Below, piece after piece: positions 38,166 through 50,000 of a stretch of DNA of 64,000 bases (the first letter of the stretch is position 1; each line of letters starts with the position of its first letter). Source of the stretch: Haemonchus contortus (Eukaryota; Nematoda; Chromadorea; Rhabditida; Trichostrongylidae); assembly GCA_000469685.2 (NCBI GenBank), contig LS997565.1, positions 34,872,645-34,936,644 of the forward strand. The letters are read 5' to 3'. The position numbers and the translations under genes were made by a program. The notes under the pieces were generated by a model, which worked only from the letters and a program-made list of their open reading frames with translations, was not told the origin of the DNA and did no database searches.

Positions 38166-39200
38166 TATCATTTATGTATACCATCCATGCCCCGTTTACT
38201 TGAGCAATCTAGAAAGGGCTCCACGCTCTCCTCGGAGCTAGGCAACTCACTCTTCTTCTCGTGTAACTGAACCCCCTTCTTCACTGGAATGTTCTCCCAT
38301 TCTAAAGCTTGTCCTTGAGTTCTTCCCTGTGCTATGCTCCGCTATCAGAGCAACTTCGTCACAGTAGGAAATGGTCTTCCTCCACTTGTTGTTTTGTGAT
38401 AACGTCATTGTCAGTGGGAAAAGCAATTGTGGGATCGTCTAGCATCAGTATTCGTTTGCCTTTCTAGCCAACTTTACGCGATGGCACAAATTTGACAGCT
38501 TGTCCAGGTACCCTCACCCCTCATTATTATTTCAGACCTCATTTTTCTCAATATGAGCAGGTCTTCGTATTTTCTCCACTACCTTTGCACTATTCCAGAC
38601 AATCGCTTCTACTATTTTCCATTACTCCATTTGAACTAATACATACATAGGTAACACATAATTATCGTGATTTGGGCCTTTAAGAAAGCAATGCCCGTCA
38701 TGTTCGATACTAACTACGAGCAATCGCTAACTTGTACACCCAACCTTGAGCCCTGTGAATACTAGAGAACAACTTTTCTTCAAATTCTTGCTTCCACCTA
38801 GTTTCCGTCAGCTTTTCCAGTGAAAAAGAATCTTCAGTGGTTGTCGAATTACATGGAGACAAGGATTTTCTCCCGTTGAGAGGCTGTGAATGATTCTATC
38901 TGATTGCGATTTTAGAAGAGTTTTTATCGCGGGTGTTTATTTGTTCAAATAATGCTTAGTTTGAGCCACTTCATCTAATCCAGCATCCGGAGCTGACTTG
39001 TACTAACAGTGTCTGGAGTGATCTATAGCACTGAGGTGAGTTTAATGAGAGGGCTTTAATTGTGAGAAAAAAAAGTGTCACTTTGTTTTCAGAAGACATT
39101 CACAAGATACATACGGATGAATACTTTTCTTCTGATGATTCTTGCTATTTTCTGTCCTGTACGTTATTATTAGTCTTATACAGCTTTTCACCTATTACCG
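38166..39200. other. unannotated stretch
   Basis: I see no gene, RNA or clear repeat in this kilobase. Frames are short and interrupted. Confidence 0.5.
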
Positions 39201-39204
39201 AGTA

Positions 39205-39475
39205 TAATAGCGGCTACCACTATATCACACGCACGGTCAGGGGTTCGAATCCCGGATCGATGCCCGCCTAGGCCAACCGAGCCTTCCATCCCTCCGGGGT
39301 CGGTGAACTGGTGCCAGACTCGTCTGGGAGGATAAAAGCACTGACTTGTACATCGGCTGGCCACCGCAAGTCATTGTATAGGCCACATACGCACTCATTA
39401 CGCCACTACGATTCTGAATGGAAGTCGAGTGCGGGGGCGCATCCCAGACGGGATTGATTAACGCCAAAAACTTTA
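39205..39475 (+). repeat. tRNA-like SINE, copy 3
   Basis: It carries a perfect tRNA B box within GGGGTTCGAATCCCGG at about 39240-39255 and a poor A box upstream. The family body follows: GCCAACCGAGCCTTCCATCC, CCAGACTCGTCTGGGAGGAT, AAAGCACTGACTTG, CCACATACGCA and CAGACGGGATTGATTAACGC. It is the best-preserved copy in the window over its body. There is no acceptor stem, so it is not a functional tRNA gene. Confidence 0.8.
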
Positions 39476-39484
39476 TCCTTTATC

Positions 39485-39580
39485 CTTAACCAGTCGGGCC
39501 GCCCAGCTAACGCCGGGCTTCCCTCCTTCTAATGGGTTCGCCCGGCTACGCCGGGCGCTCCTCCTTCCTCTGAGAAATTT
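39485..39580. repeat. two tandem GC-rich CGGCTAACGCC hairpin repeats
   Basis: Two neighbouring hairpin segments, GCCCAGCTAACGCCGGGC and GCCCGGCTACGCCGGGC, are each followed by CCTCCTTC. They belong to the same short repeat as at 2.08, 43.61 and 44.27 kb. Confidence 0.6.
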
Positions 39581-39789
39581 GCTATGCGCAAATAACACTT
39601 CGGATCCTACTTTTTCTTTGAAAGCTGTACACCCTCAGTATTAGCTTCAAATTGTGAGCGATTTTTTCTGTAAGCCATCTTCGTTGTGTCCGAATAGAAC
39701 ATCGCATTATATCACAAAGGCGATTATTTAGAGGAAAAAGTATTCAGACACTTCATCGCGGCTGAGTCTACTATTCTAGCTACCATCAA

Positions 39790-41345
39790 TGTTCCCAGCC
39801 GACTCCATATGCCTTCAAGCTTCAACGGCCTGGGTCCGAACTAACAGTATTTATTCACGCCCAGTCCTTTGGGGCGGAGTATGGTCCTGCAACCTATCAT
39901 CAGTGTTCCTATTCTGCCTCCTGTATTCCTACTAAGTTTGACCGCTCTAGGTCCATTTTGACATATCTCTGTAAGCCCTGCACCTTTGAGGAGTTATGAT
40001 TTTCCGCTCAACCCCCCCCCCTCCCCCCCTCCCCCACTGTGCGCAGAGTCCGGTCCTGCCACCCATCATAAGTGTTTCAATCCTGCCATCTGTACTCCTG
40101 CCTAATTTGAACGCTCCAGGTCCAAGTTTAAGTTTTTCACACGAACCCCACCCCTTGTGGGCGGAGTCCGGTCCTGCTACCCACATAAGTGCCTCCACCC
40201 TGCCGCCTGTACTCCTACCAAATTTAAACGCTCTAGGCCCAAGTTTAAGTTTTTCACACAAACCACGCCCCTTGTGGGCGGAGTCCGGTCCTGCCACCCA
40301 CCATAGGTGTTTCCACCCTGCCGCCTGTACTCCTACCAAATTTAAACGCTCTAGGCCCAAGTTTAAGTTTTTCACACAAACCCCGCCCCCTGTGGGCGGA
40401 GTCCGGTCCTGCCACCCACCATAAGTGTTTCCACCCTGCCGCCTGTATTCCTACCAAATTTGAACGCTCTAGGTCCAAGTTTAAGTTTTTCACACAAACC
40501 CCGCCCCCTGTGGGCGGAGTCCGGTCCTGCCACCCACCATAAGTGTTTCCACCCTGCCGCCTGTATTCCTACCAAATTTGAATGCTCTAGGTCCAAGTTT
40601 AAGTTTTTCACACAAACCCCGCCCCCTGTGGGCGGAGTCCGGTCCTGCCACCCACCATAAGTGTTTCCACCCTGCCGCCTGTATTCCTACCAAATTTGAA
40701 CGCTCTAGGTCCAAGTTTAAGTTTTTCACACAAACCCCGCCCCCTGTGGGCGGAGTCCGGTCCTGCCACCCACCATAAGTGTTTCCACCCTGCCGCCTGT
40801 ATTCCTACCAAATTTGAACGCTCTAGGTCCAAGTTTAAGTTTTTCACACAAACCCCGCCCCCTGTGGGCGGAGTCCGGCCCCACCACCCACCATTAGTGT
40901 TCCCATCGTGCCCCCCTTACACCTACCAAATTTGAACTCTCTAGGTCGACGGGAACCGGAGTTATGAATTTGCGCTCAAACATTCATTTCGCACAAACCC
41001 CGCCCCCTGTGGGCGGAGTCCGGCCCCACCACCCACCATTAGTGCTCCCATCCTGCCCCCCTTACACCTACCAAATTTGAACTCTCTAGGTCGACGGGAA
41101 CCGGAGTTATGAATTTGCGCTCAAACATTTATTTCGCACAAACCCCGCCCCCTGTGGGCGGAGTTCGCCCACGCCACCCACCATTAGTGTTCCTATCCTG
41201 CCCCCTGTACTCCTACCAAATTTGAACTCTCTAGGTCGACGGGAACTGGAGTTATGAATTTCCGGTCAAACACACAACTACACACACACACAAACACACA
41301 CACACAGACAAACCAACAGACACACTTAGCGCGTTATATATAGTA
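39790..41345 (+). repeat. 118-bp and 145-bp minisatellite array
   Basis: From about 40.1 to 40.9 kb a 118-base unit repeats about seven times; the block CCAAGTTTAAGTTTTTCACA recurs at 40356, 40474, 40592, 40710 and 40828. Each unit carries CCCCGCCCCCTGTGGGCGGA. From about 40.87 to 41.27 kb it changes to three 145-base units marked by GGTCGACGGGAAC and GGAGTTATGAATTT. A CA/CAGACA-rich tract follows at 41.27-41.32 kb, then TTAGCGCGTTATATATAGTA. The central 118-base units are nearly identical, so amplification is recent. The 60-140 residue proline-rich frames in it are artefacts of the repeat. Confidence 0.92.
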
Positions 41346-43605
41346 GGATAGCGGCTACGATAAATCAGAGCATCACGGCTCCCCCACTATGCTCGCTCTT
41401 GAAGTCCTTAACTTAAATAAGGTTTATAGCGGCTTCTTTGTATCAGTAACAACTACGAACTGTCCTTAATCCCCTTACGGGAGCTGGAAATGATGGGTCT
41501 GGGGACAAGTCGTTGGACACTCATTGACAAAATTCTTCCCTTTCTTAGCCACTCTAGACTCTTCTTTAAGTGAGCATCAAGTCAGTTAATCGCCAGTCAG
41601 AACCTCGAATGATATTACCAAAGTTGTTGACTGGTGATAGTACAATTATCAGCAGTTTGTATCAATAGTACTCTCCTTTGAAGTGAAACGTTTTCAAAAT
41701 TTCCAGATTGTTGGAAGTTGCCTAGGTTTGAGGGGAGGACTCCGAAACCATTTTTATCGTTAACTGTGCCTTTAAAGGCTCTATGCAATCTGCCGTCTGG
41801 TGTCAGAGATGTAGAGCAGAGCGTCAAATCGCCCAAACACTGCTTTCTCGCCATTTTTTGCGTGAAACTCGTCCAACCCCCCCCCCCCCCCATTTTACTA
41901 GTTTTTGTGCCCTTGAATTTCTTTTTATACGCCGTTCTTTGGGCGTTGTTCGTTATTTTCGCACTATTCTAGATCGTATCATTCATAGTCCGTCGAAAAC
42001 CGGATGCTCAAGAATTTTCGGGAATTGTGCCTTCAATAGTATAGAAATTTCAACCAGCTTTTCATCCGTAAAGATAAGTGAGGCTATGGATATGGACCCT
42101 TGATAGTAGTGTTATCATCATCAACCGACAACATGTATAAGCACCATTCAAGACTTAAGCAATTAGGTTGCTGACCTTATTTATAGAGAAGTCGTAGACG
42201 GAAAATCGGGAAGGGTGGGCAGGGGAAGGGGTGGTTGGATGTGGACTTGGTAAAAGAATTCATTCCTGTAACACAAGGGAGTGGTGCTCGGTGTGAGCCG
42301 GACGATTTGAATAGTGGCCAAAACCTGGTCTTTCATCTCAAAGAGTAATAGTTTCAGCCTTTCCCCGTCTACAAGCAATGGGGATGCAGCTACCACTTAG
42401 TTACCAATATTTTTCTCACTTGTTTTGCTTGGGTTCTTGGTATTGTTCATGCTTGGATGATGATCTCCATATACTCTGCTTTATCATGCAAAGACTATCT
42501 TATGACTTTAATGGATGACAAGAAAGAAGTGTAAGTTCTCTGGCTACGTGAATCATTAAATTAGCTTGCTAAATTAGCTACTCCCAATTAAAAGCACACT
42601 CTGTTTCAGATTCATTGAAGAGCCAAAGGTTCTACAAGAAAACTCGAAGGAGCCGTCTCCAGTGCTTTTCGTCGATTTATAGTAAAAGGCAAACAGAAAA
42701 AATTATTGCAACGCTTAAAATAAAAACAATATTTTTATATAAGATTACCTTCCAGTCATATCTTTCTACGGTGATTCGGCGAGCAAATGAACTTACCCGT
42801 CATTCCTGCTGAACAATGGCGATATATGCGCCTAGAAAGAATATTTTTATATTTTTACGTTCGCTTTTTTCGAAAAAGTCGCTCCTCTATTCATGTTGCT
42901 TACACAGCGGCAATTACTGATAGAATAAAACAGCTTCCACACCTATTCAACTCATCATTTCAAGAGTTTTCCGCTTCCCTACCGACCGCTCGTCAATCAT
43001 CATCTATAGACAGAGATGGTTCTGCTTAGTAGTTCCCAGGCTGTGTCACCTGTATCACCTGTACTCCCGTTGATCGTCGATTTCCTCGAGTGGGCGCCAG
43101 TAACGTCTCCATTAGTCTCTGTCGCCGTAGTCCCTAGCCGGAGTAGTCCTGTGAATCGTACTCGCTTGAGGGACACGAGGCAAAACATTCCTTTCGTTCA
43201 GAGCTTTTGTGAAGAAGTCTGACCATTTCGTTGGCGGCCGTCATGGTGTTCGCTTGACGTTCCGAGCGATTCAGTCCGTAACTGCCCTGGCCCACCTCAT
43301 CTTCGATCACTTGGCGTAAGGCATCCCTGATCTTCGTTCGTCGACGGAGAGTTCTCAGTCTAACACCATGAAGTTCACCAACGACTCCAAATTACTAAAC
43401 AAGTTGAAAAGTTTGTGTCATCAGAATCTCCCCCTTCACATCATCGACTTCTTTGAAATTGGTTGAATCTCTGGTAAAAGGATTAACAAATCATCCTCAC
43501 AGTGGTGATATGAGCAATGAATACCATCAGCGAAATCCCATTACGATATATTTCTTTTTATGATCCATGAATGTTATTCCTTATACCGATTACGCCCTTC
43601 TCGAG
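41346..43605. other. unannotated stretch
   Basis: There is no supportable gene. Near 41.75 kb a reverse-complement block of the CACAGTTCACGATAAAAATGG repeat appears. A run of C bases lies at about 41.88 kb. Confidence 0.45.
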
Positions 43606-44340
43606 GAACTAGTCGGTTCGCCCGATAAACAGAGGGCTTCCTTCTTTGACGAAGTCGTGGTAATCGACTAACTCTCCACTCCTTTGAATTAAATAATATT
43701 TTACTGTACCCGAAGTTGACAGAGGACTAACAGGGCAGCGCAAATAGTATTTGCCTTTAATTGGAAATCTCGATCTTTTGCTCACTTTCTTAAAAGCACG
43801 GTTCACGATAATTCTGGGTAATCCAGATTATGATGAAAAATGGAAGACGATATCGAAAATAGTGCGATGAAGGTGAAGAAACTGCGTGAATCAGCGTTTC
43901 CAAAGTGGAAAAAGGCTTCGGAAACCCGTCTAAAATGGGACTGGACGAGAATGAGATCAGAAAAATGAAGAGTGGGACGTTTAGACGACCTATACAATGT
44001 GACTCACTGCGTACTTGTGGGTCCTGGTGCGAATAACAGACTAAGGTAAGCAAAAATTCATTCACTTCTAAGCATAAGTAGACAAAAAACCCTAGTAAGG
44101 AAATTAAATAAGGGATCGCGGCAGCAAAAGAATTACAGAGGAAAAAAGAATGGGAGAATAACATCGCCTCATTACTCGGCGATCAGCTGATCGAGTGCGG
44201 GTCCTATAACGAATAGTTGCAAGTGTGACCGTTACCACTTCGAGTCGCTGACCGCGTAGGGGTTGATCCTGCTCATCTTGACTACCAGTCTGCTCGCCTG
44301 GCTGGCGCCGGGCTCCCCTCATTCCCGTGTTAAATGGCCT
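43606..44340 (+). repeat. dispersed repeat family copy with flanking GC hairpins
   Basis: The repeat proper spans about 43.79-44.2 kb and parallels 24.48-25.0 kb in block order. A CGGTTCGCCCGATAAACAGA block precedes it. A CTGGCTGGCGCCGGGC hairpin follows at about 44.28 kb. The block near 43.66-43.79 kb also matches 2.31-2.46 kb (CTAACTCTCCACTCC...GACAGAGGACTAA...GGGCAGCGCAAAT), linking several repeats into one larger composite element. Confidence 0.65.
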
Positions 44341-44715
44341 CTCCGCCTGCACCACTCATCAAATTTGAGCGCTCTAGGTCTACGGTAGTAGGAGCTATTA
44401 AATTCCACTCAAACCCCGCCCACTGGCCCACTGTGGGCGGAGTCTAGTCCTGCCGCCCAGCATAAGTGTTCCCATCGTGCCGCCTGCACTCCTACCAAAT
44501 TTGAACGCTCTGGGTCCAAATTTGACTTATTAACACAAACCCCGCCCCCTGTGGGCGACTCTGGTCCTGCCTTTCATCATAAACGCTCCAATCCTGTCGT
44601 GTGTACTTCTTCCAACTTTGAACTTTCTAGGCCTACGGGGACAGGAGTTATGAATTTCTGCTCAAACCCCGCCCCTGTGGTCGGAGTCCGGTCCTGCCAT
44701 CCACCGTGTTCGATC
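44341..44715 (+). repeat. diverged minisatellite units
   Basis: Three or so diverged units of the 118/145-base repeat with the CCCCGCCCCCTGTGGGCG motif and TTTGAACGCTCTGGGTCC. They abut the composite repeat to the left. There is no tandem homogenisation here, unlike at 40 kb. Confidence 0.75.
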
Positions 44716-44779
44716 TAACGAACCAATGCACATCTCTAGCCACCTTTACGCCCCAGCTTTGAAGCCGTCTTGCCACTCA

Positions 44780-45010
44780 AATTGAAATCATGGCCCTTAG
44801 TACAGCTCGTTCTGATGCACGCCACGCCCACTATGGGCGGGGCTCCGCCAATCTGATGTGTGCTTTACACTTCTCGGGACATGGCCCACCCATCCCACGC
44901 TTGACCCGGTCTCTCCAGGCAGATCTAAAGGAGCTAATTGTAAGGAATTTCGTGACAGACATACATAACGACAGACAGACGAACGACAGACGAAGTGCTT
45001 TGGCAGGATA
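44780..45010 (+). repeat. repeat with GACAGACATAC tail
   Basis: A GC-rich body with GCCACGCCCACTATGGGCGG is followed by GACAGACATACATAACGACA and further CAGACA units. The tail type matches the other CAGACA-tailed repeats in the window. Confidence 0.5.
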
Positions 45011-45783
45011 TAGAGAATCGCTACATACCTAATGTAAGTAGAGCAGCTCAGCCTAATACGGGAGATCCGACACGCAGTCACGACTTAAATATTTGGTGGT
45101 TGTGATAATATAATATCTGTTGGATTGTCCGCCTTCACCGCATTCTGCTTCGTTTTGTGGAAGATTGAGCACTCAGCTGTTTAGAAGGTATCGAAGGAAG
45201 AGTGGATAAAGGTTCGTAATGGGCCGGGCGTGCACCGCGATGAAGCTAATTGTAGGAATGAAAGTACATAATTTCGAAACGCTCATTTTGAAAAGCGTCA
45301 AGATTCGATGGGTCCTGTCTTGTGATCTTGTGTACGTATCAGCCCTTAGCAATATTTATCACCTCTTGCTAAAGACCATGGCAGACCTTATCCCTTCCGC
45401 CGTTTCTAAATGCTCCAAGTCAAACTAACCTAGTAATGGGTTTCCAATCAAGAACACTTACACACAGTCGCACATTAATCTCATAACCCTAAACATTCAT
45501 TCATGCCTAAACGAGTTATATGTAGTACAGCAACCAGATCAAATCTGCGACATTGACAAGTTGTATGGAGAGGTATGAATCTCCGAAATTTAAAAAATGT
45601 GAAACAGTTGCATCATAACCACAACTGAAACGAGAATCCAGTAGCTGCATTGAGGTTGAGATGATTGTCAGTCACGAAGTCTCGATAGTTTATGCAATTA
45701 GGCCAAGCATCCCCAGGCTATACAAGTTATTTACATCTCTTATTATCAATAATACAACATGATGCGGAATTGCATCCATCCAT
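45011..45783. other. 3' flank of TAF13
   Basis: I see no gene. A strict AATAAA for the minus-strand TAF13 gene is not visible in the first 200 bases downstream of its stop. Confidence 0.4.
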
Positions 45784-46369
45784 CTACAGCTGCTTCACAT
45801 CATCAAACTGCTTCCTTGCCTTTTTAAGCTCTTCGCTCATCGACAAAAGATCCTAAAGAACAATAGTTTCAGGAACAATGTTGTCGCAACGCCACATACA
45901 CTTACTTTGACTCTAGCGAATTTCTTGGGGTCACGTCGAATCAAGTAGTGAATATCCTCCAATGCAATCTTGTCCGGTTTGCCCACCTAAACTCGAGAAT
46001 CAAATCGAGTTATAAATATTAGCACTAAAGAACCTGAATAGGAGCAACTGACATTCATAGCTCGTTCGCATAGCTCTTTAATGTAATCCAGGACTATTCC
46101 TTCCAGTGTCTCAAGGGTTTTATCATAAGGCACCTCAACAACGACAGCTTTTAAAAAGCAGCCACAAAAAACGCTAACGAACTCTACGAAACACTTCACC
46201 AAATGAATACCAACATTGCTCAAACAGAACTGACTTTGTCATCTCCGAAACCATAGAGCATAGAACGTAGCTCTTTTCGGAAGAAAAACTTCTTGTCTTC
46301 AGGACTCCCTTTTTCTCTTTTATCATCATCATCGAGATCTGAGCCAAAGAGATCATCGTCTTCGTCCAT
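45784..46369 (-). CDS. taf-13: TFIID subunit TAF13 (4 exons)
   Basis: The exons, in transcription order, are 46369-46235, 46133-46053, 45986-45906 and 45852-45784. They join in phase 0 throughout and give 121 residues, close to the usual length of about 124. The acidic N-terminus is followed by the histone fold: FRKELRSMLYGFGDD, a long helix from exon 2, then LEDIHYLIRRDPKKFARVKD, which is the family signature. The C-terminus SMSEELKKARKQFDD is also typical. TAF13 pairs with TAF11 in the TFIID lobe that contacts TBP at core promoters. Introns 1 and 2 both use the less common donor GTCAGT. A TTACAG acceptor lies 14 bases before the ATG, consistent with trans-splicing. WBP4 ends about 700 bases upstream on the same strand. 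Confidence 0.96.
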
Positions 46370-47069
46370 TGTCCTTTAAAGCCTGTAATACGCGGTTTTG
46401 GAACACAAGAGGACACCAAAAAACGAAGACACTGAAGGAACTTTATCCTTTAGCATTCGATACGGAACAACCCACAGTGAAAAATTTATTATAATAAAGC
46501 GAGCACGGTCCCATATTGAGGTGATGTACTCACTGCCAAAACGATACAAGTAACGTAACCGAGCACCCACTCAGCTGATCTATAACAACTCTTTATGTAA
46601 TCAACGCCAACAAAGAATACAGGGTTAGAAAAACAGAAAGTAACCAAGAACATTTGAACAAGAAAACAATTACAAAGCACACTATGGCCACATCATAACC
46701 TCGAGATGGAATCTCTGCTGGAAATACCGGTACTAAATAAATAATAAGCTATTTTTGAATCAGCGTATATGAACTATTCACACTGGGGCGAAGGAATCAA
46801 AATGTGTCGAATTCCTACTAAGCCAACGTAAAAGAATGTCTTTTAGTCCACTCGAAAAATGGTTCGAACTAGCCCATTTCGGAAGAGGGTATGGAACATA
46901 GAGATAAGGGGTAATGATAAGCTCATATTTCAAAACAAAACATCAACACACTAAGTTTTAAAATGCGCGTTGCCTTTATTACTATTTGAGCTCATATAAA
47001 TCTTCATACATAAATAAAAAAAGCCAGTAAAAAACAACATCCATTCATCTACAAAGAGTATGACTTAAA
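46370..47069 (-). promoter_or_regulatory. WBP4-TAF13 intercistronic region
   Basis: This 700-base gap lies between two minus-strand genes. AATAAA on the minus strand (46975-46980) is a plausible WBP4 poly(A) signal, about 90 bases after its stop. The acceptor TTACAG at 46388-46383 lies just before the TAF13 ATG. It could be an SL site of an operon-like downstream gene or the 3' end of a 5' UTR intron. Confidence 0.5.
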
Positions 47070-50000
47070 CTACTGCCCTCGTTGTCGCACATGTTTGGTA
47101 GCCGACCTTTTCTTAAATTCGATTGGTCCTTTTACCTGAAGTGAATCCCACTTTATTTCGATCAACTTACGATCACCAACAATTCTTGCGAAGTGGCTCA
47201 CCTTCTTTGTTAATACGGCACTGGTCTTTTCCGTAAATATCAAAGGTTCCAGCTTTTCGGTCTCTTTCTCTCGTGCTTCAGCCGCCTTTCGTTCTCTCTC
47301 TTGTTCTGCACGATATTTCGCAGTGAGAGGTGAGAATACTGGCCCACTAAACAAAAATACTCCATTATTGCAAAAAAGAAAAAAACGCGGTGCTAAACAC
47401 TAGTTAGAACATTCACAGAAACGTTCACTTTCCTCCAACATGTAGGCAGTACCTGTCAACTTTTTTGACTCTTGTCCAAGAGCCCAAAGGACCACTGGAT
47501 TGCGCAGGAGTTTCTTCCTCAAGTGGTTCTGGTACTTGTTCCGAATTACCACGTGGTGTTTGATCTTGCGATTCATCCGCTACTTCAGTTTTTACCTTAA
47601 ATTGTTAAGATACGGAAGTATAGATGAGTAATCCATCAAACTACTTACTCCTTCATCAGAAACAATAGACTCCGCTGCTGCTTTTGGAGGGATTTCTTCA
47701 CTCTCGCTACCAGCTGTTGAGTCAATGTGGGCTTCTTGATTACTATCAGTTGATACAGTAGGGAGTTCTTGATTTGTAGAAGCATTGCCACATGCTAAAA
47801 CAATAGTACATTACAAATAACAAGTATTCTGGACAGCAAAACACAAGGGGCACAAGCTCGAAAGATCTCTTTCATGAAAGAACTTCATCTCTGGGAACTT
47901 CCACCCATATACACGTGCTAGTTCATGAAAATAAGCCTTCCTCCACTGCCAGAGTTTTAAATTTTTGACAATACAAGATTAAGGATTGCTACGAAAAGAC
48001 TTATTTATGCTGTCATAAACAGAGCGATCATCCCCTACAAAGGAACTGTTAGCTTTGAAACCTTTTCAACACTGCTATAGTTACCATAAACTTATCGAAA
48101 ATAGTTAAAACTCTACTCTAGAAGAAACGCTATAAAAATTCCAGAACAGGACGTTTTAGACTCAGACGATACCAATAAAACCCAATTCTCTTTAACACTT
48201 CCTTCTTGTCAACTGTCTCGTCACCTCACTTCTATCCCCTCCGCGTCACCACCAAGAAATGGCTTTAATTCATACAACATGACGATCAATAGGCTTAAAT
48301 AGTTACCCCTTTTCCTACGTAGATTTGTATGAAACTGCAATTGACTTTTGCTGCAGTTTCACCAATAAATCGATAAGCATTGAATCTGAGTCACATTTCC
48401 ACACTAATTTGAAAAACGCTGAATGGCCTGATCCTTGATAGATAAACTTACAAGGTCCCGGAAGTGGTATATCACAAATGTCATGCGGAACATTAGCCGC
48501 TTCTTCCTCGCAAGGTTCAGTTTTGACTTTCGGTACAGCGGGCGCCTCCGCTTGCGGGATCTCGATCGAAGCTACCTCACTTCCATTACAATCACTCGAT
48601 GACGATTCCTCTTGAAAAGAAAATTCGAATTTCGATACGATTGAAAACAGGGTTGCTCAATTCTTACCCTTTTTCATCACAGGAACCTCCGCGTTTGCGC
48701 ACGGATTATCTGCACTTTGAGTCAGGGCGGCATATTGTTCTTTAGTATAGAAAACCTTTGGTTGGTCCCATGTCGATTCTTTAATTTAGCTATTCTGAGT
48801 GGTTCTCTTTCAATCCACAAGGGAGACACAAAAAGAGTTTACCTCCAGTATAGATATTGAAGTAGTAACTTCGACCATTTCCACCATCAGCTTCTGCCCA
48901 AACAATCTGGTGTGGTACTGGTTCCGGTTCTTCTTTCAAAGCCGGAGCTGTGAACTCTAAAATGTTATGCTATCAAAGCATAAGGATGAGCTAAGAATAG
49001 TTTGACAAACTCCACCTGAATAGTCAACAATGTTTGTGATCTCCTGCTTGAAGACCTTAGCTGAAACTGGTGGAGCTGGTGTATGCGATACCTCAAAGAA
49101 AGAAATGACAAAGTAAGGAAGGGAAAGGTATCAAATATAAGACTCGACTACTGCCTTACAATACTCACTCTCTTTTGACTCCTCATTTCTGACATCTCGT
49201 TTTTACGTTTCGCCATCTCGCGCGCAAACGACCCAACATCTTTCAACTGTCTTGGATCAAAAATTTTAGACGCCAGTCCAGTTGCTGAATACCATGGTTC
49301 ACTAAGATATTCCAGAATGTTTCATTGAGATTCATTTTCTGCATGCGGTTAATACAAAACGTAATCAACTATAGGAGAGCATCCTATGGCAATTGTATTA
49401 GAAATTATATATAATTGCGATAGCACAATAAGTATAAGTATAAGTTTATTACGCCTGCGGAAGGCAAACGTGAGAAAGAAACCAAAACTCAATATAAATA
49501 TCGAACATTTGTACAAACAACAATACGCAATACAACGATAAATTAGTTAAGTAATCAGTCTCAAGAAACGTTAGGACCAGTTCCCTTCATCAGCAACTTA
49601 ACTACTTGGCGTTTGAACCGAACTAGCGATGGAGAGTCACTGCCAGCCCTGAAGGTAAAACTACTCGCTCGCAAGTTAGTTTTAGGACGTGCCAAAGAAA
49701 TCTTCATGGAGCCACCCCTAGTCCTAGAATGTGTCAGCTTGAATATATTAGAACCGTGACCACACGTACCGTGTACAAGTTTGTGAACCATACAAAGATC
49801 GAAAACCCTCCGTCGCGCTTCTAGAGATGTCAGTCCAAGATACTGATTCCTGATAGCTGCCTTAGGTATTCTGGAGTACAAAAAACCACCAATTCGAATA
49901 AGCAGCTTACGAGTAAAGTTATTCTGAACCTTTTCAAGCGCATAGACATGTTTCCTTTTCTTGCTGTTGAAAACCGTAGTGCTGGATTCGACCAGTGGTC

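Noticed and set aside
39235..39260. A tRNA gene with a perfect B box
   Set aside because: The A box is poor and no acceptor or anticodon stem can be folded; the body matches three other SINE copies.
39947..40935. Series of proline-rich or KLGPRAFKFGR-type frames on both strands
   Set aside because: They repeat every 118 bases exactly with the minisatellite and shift with it; there is no start or domain.
40100..41270. Direct repeats as a CRISPR array
   Set aside because: The whole unit repeats without unique spacers, there are no cas genes, and the host is eukaryotic.
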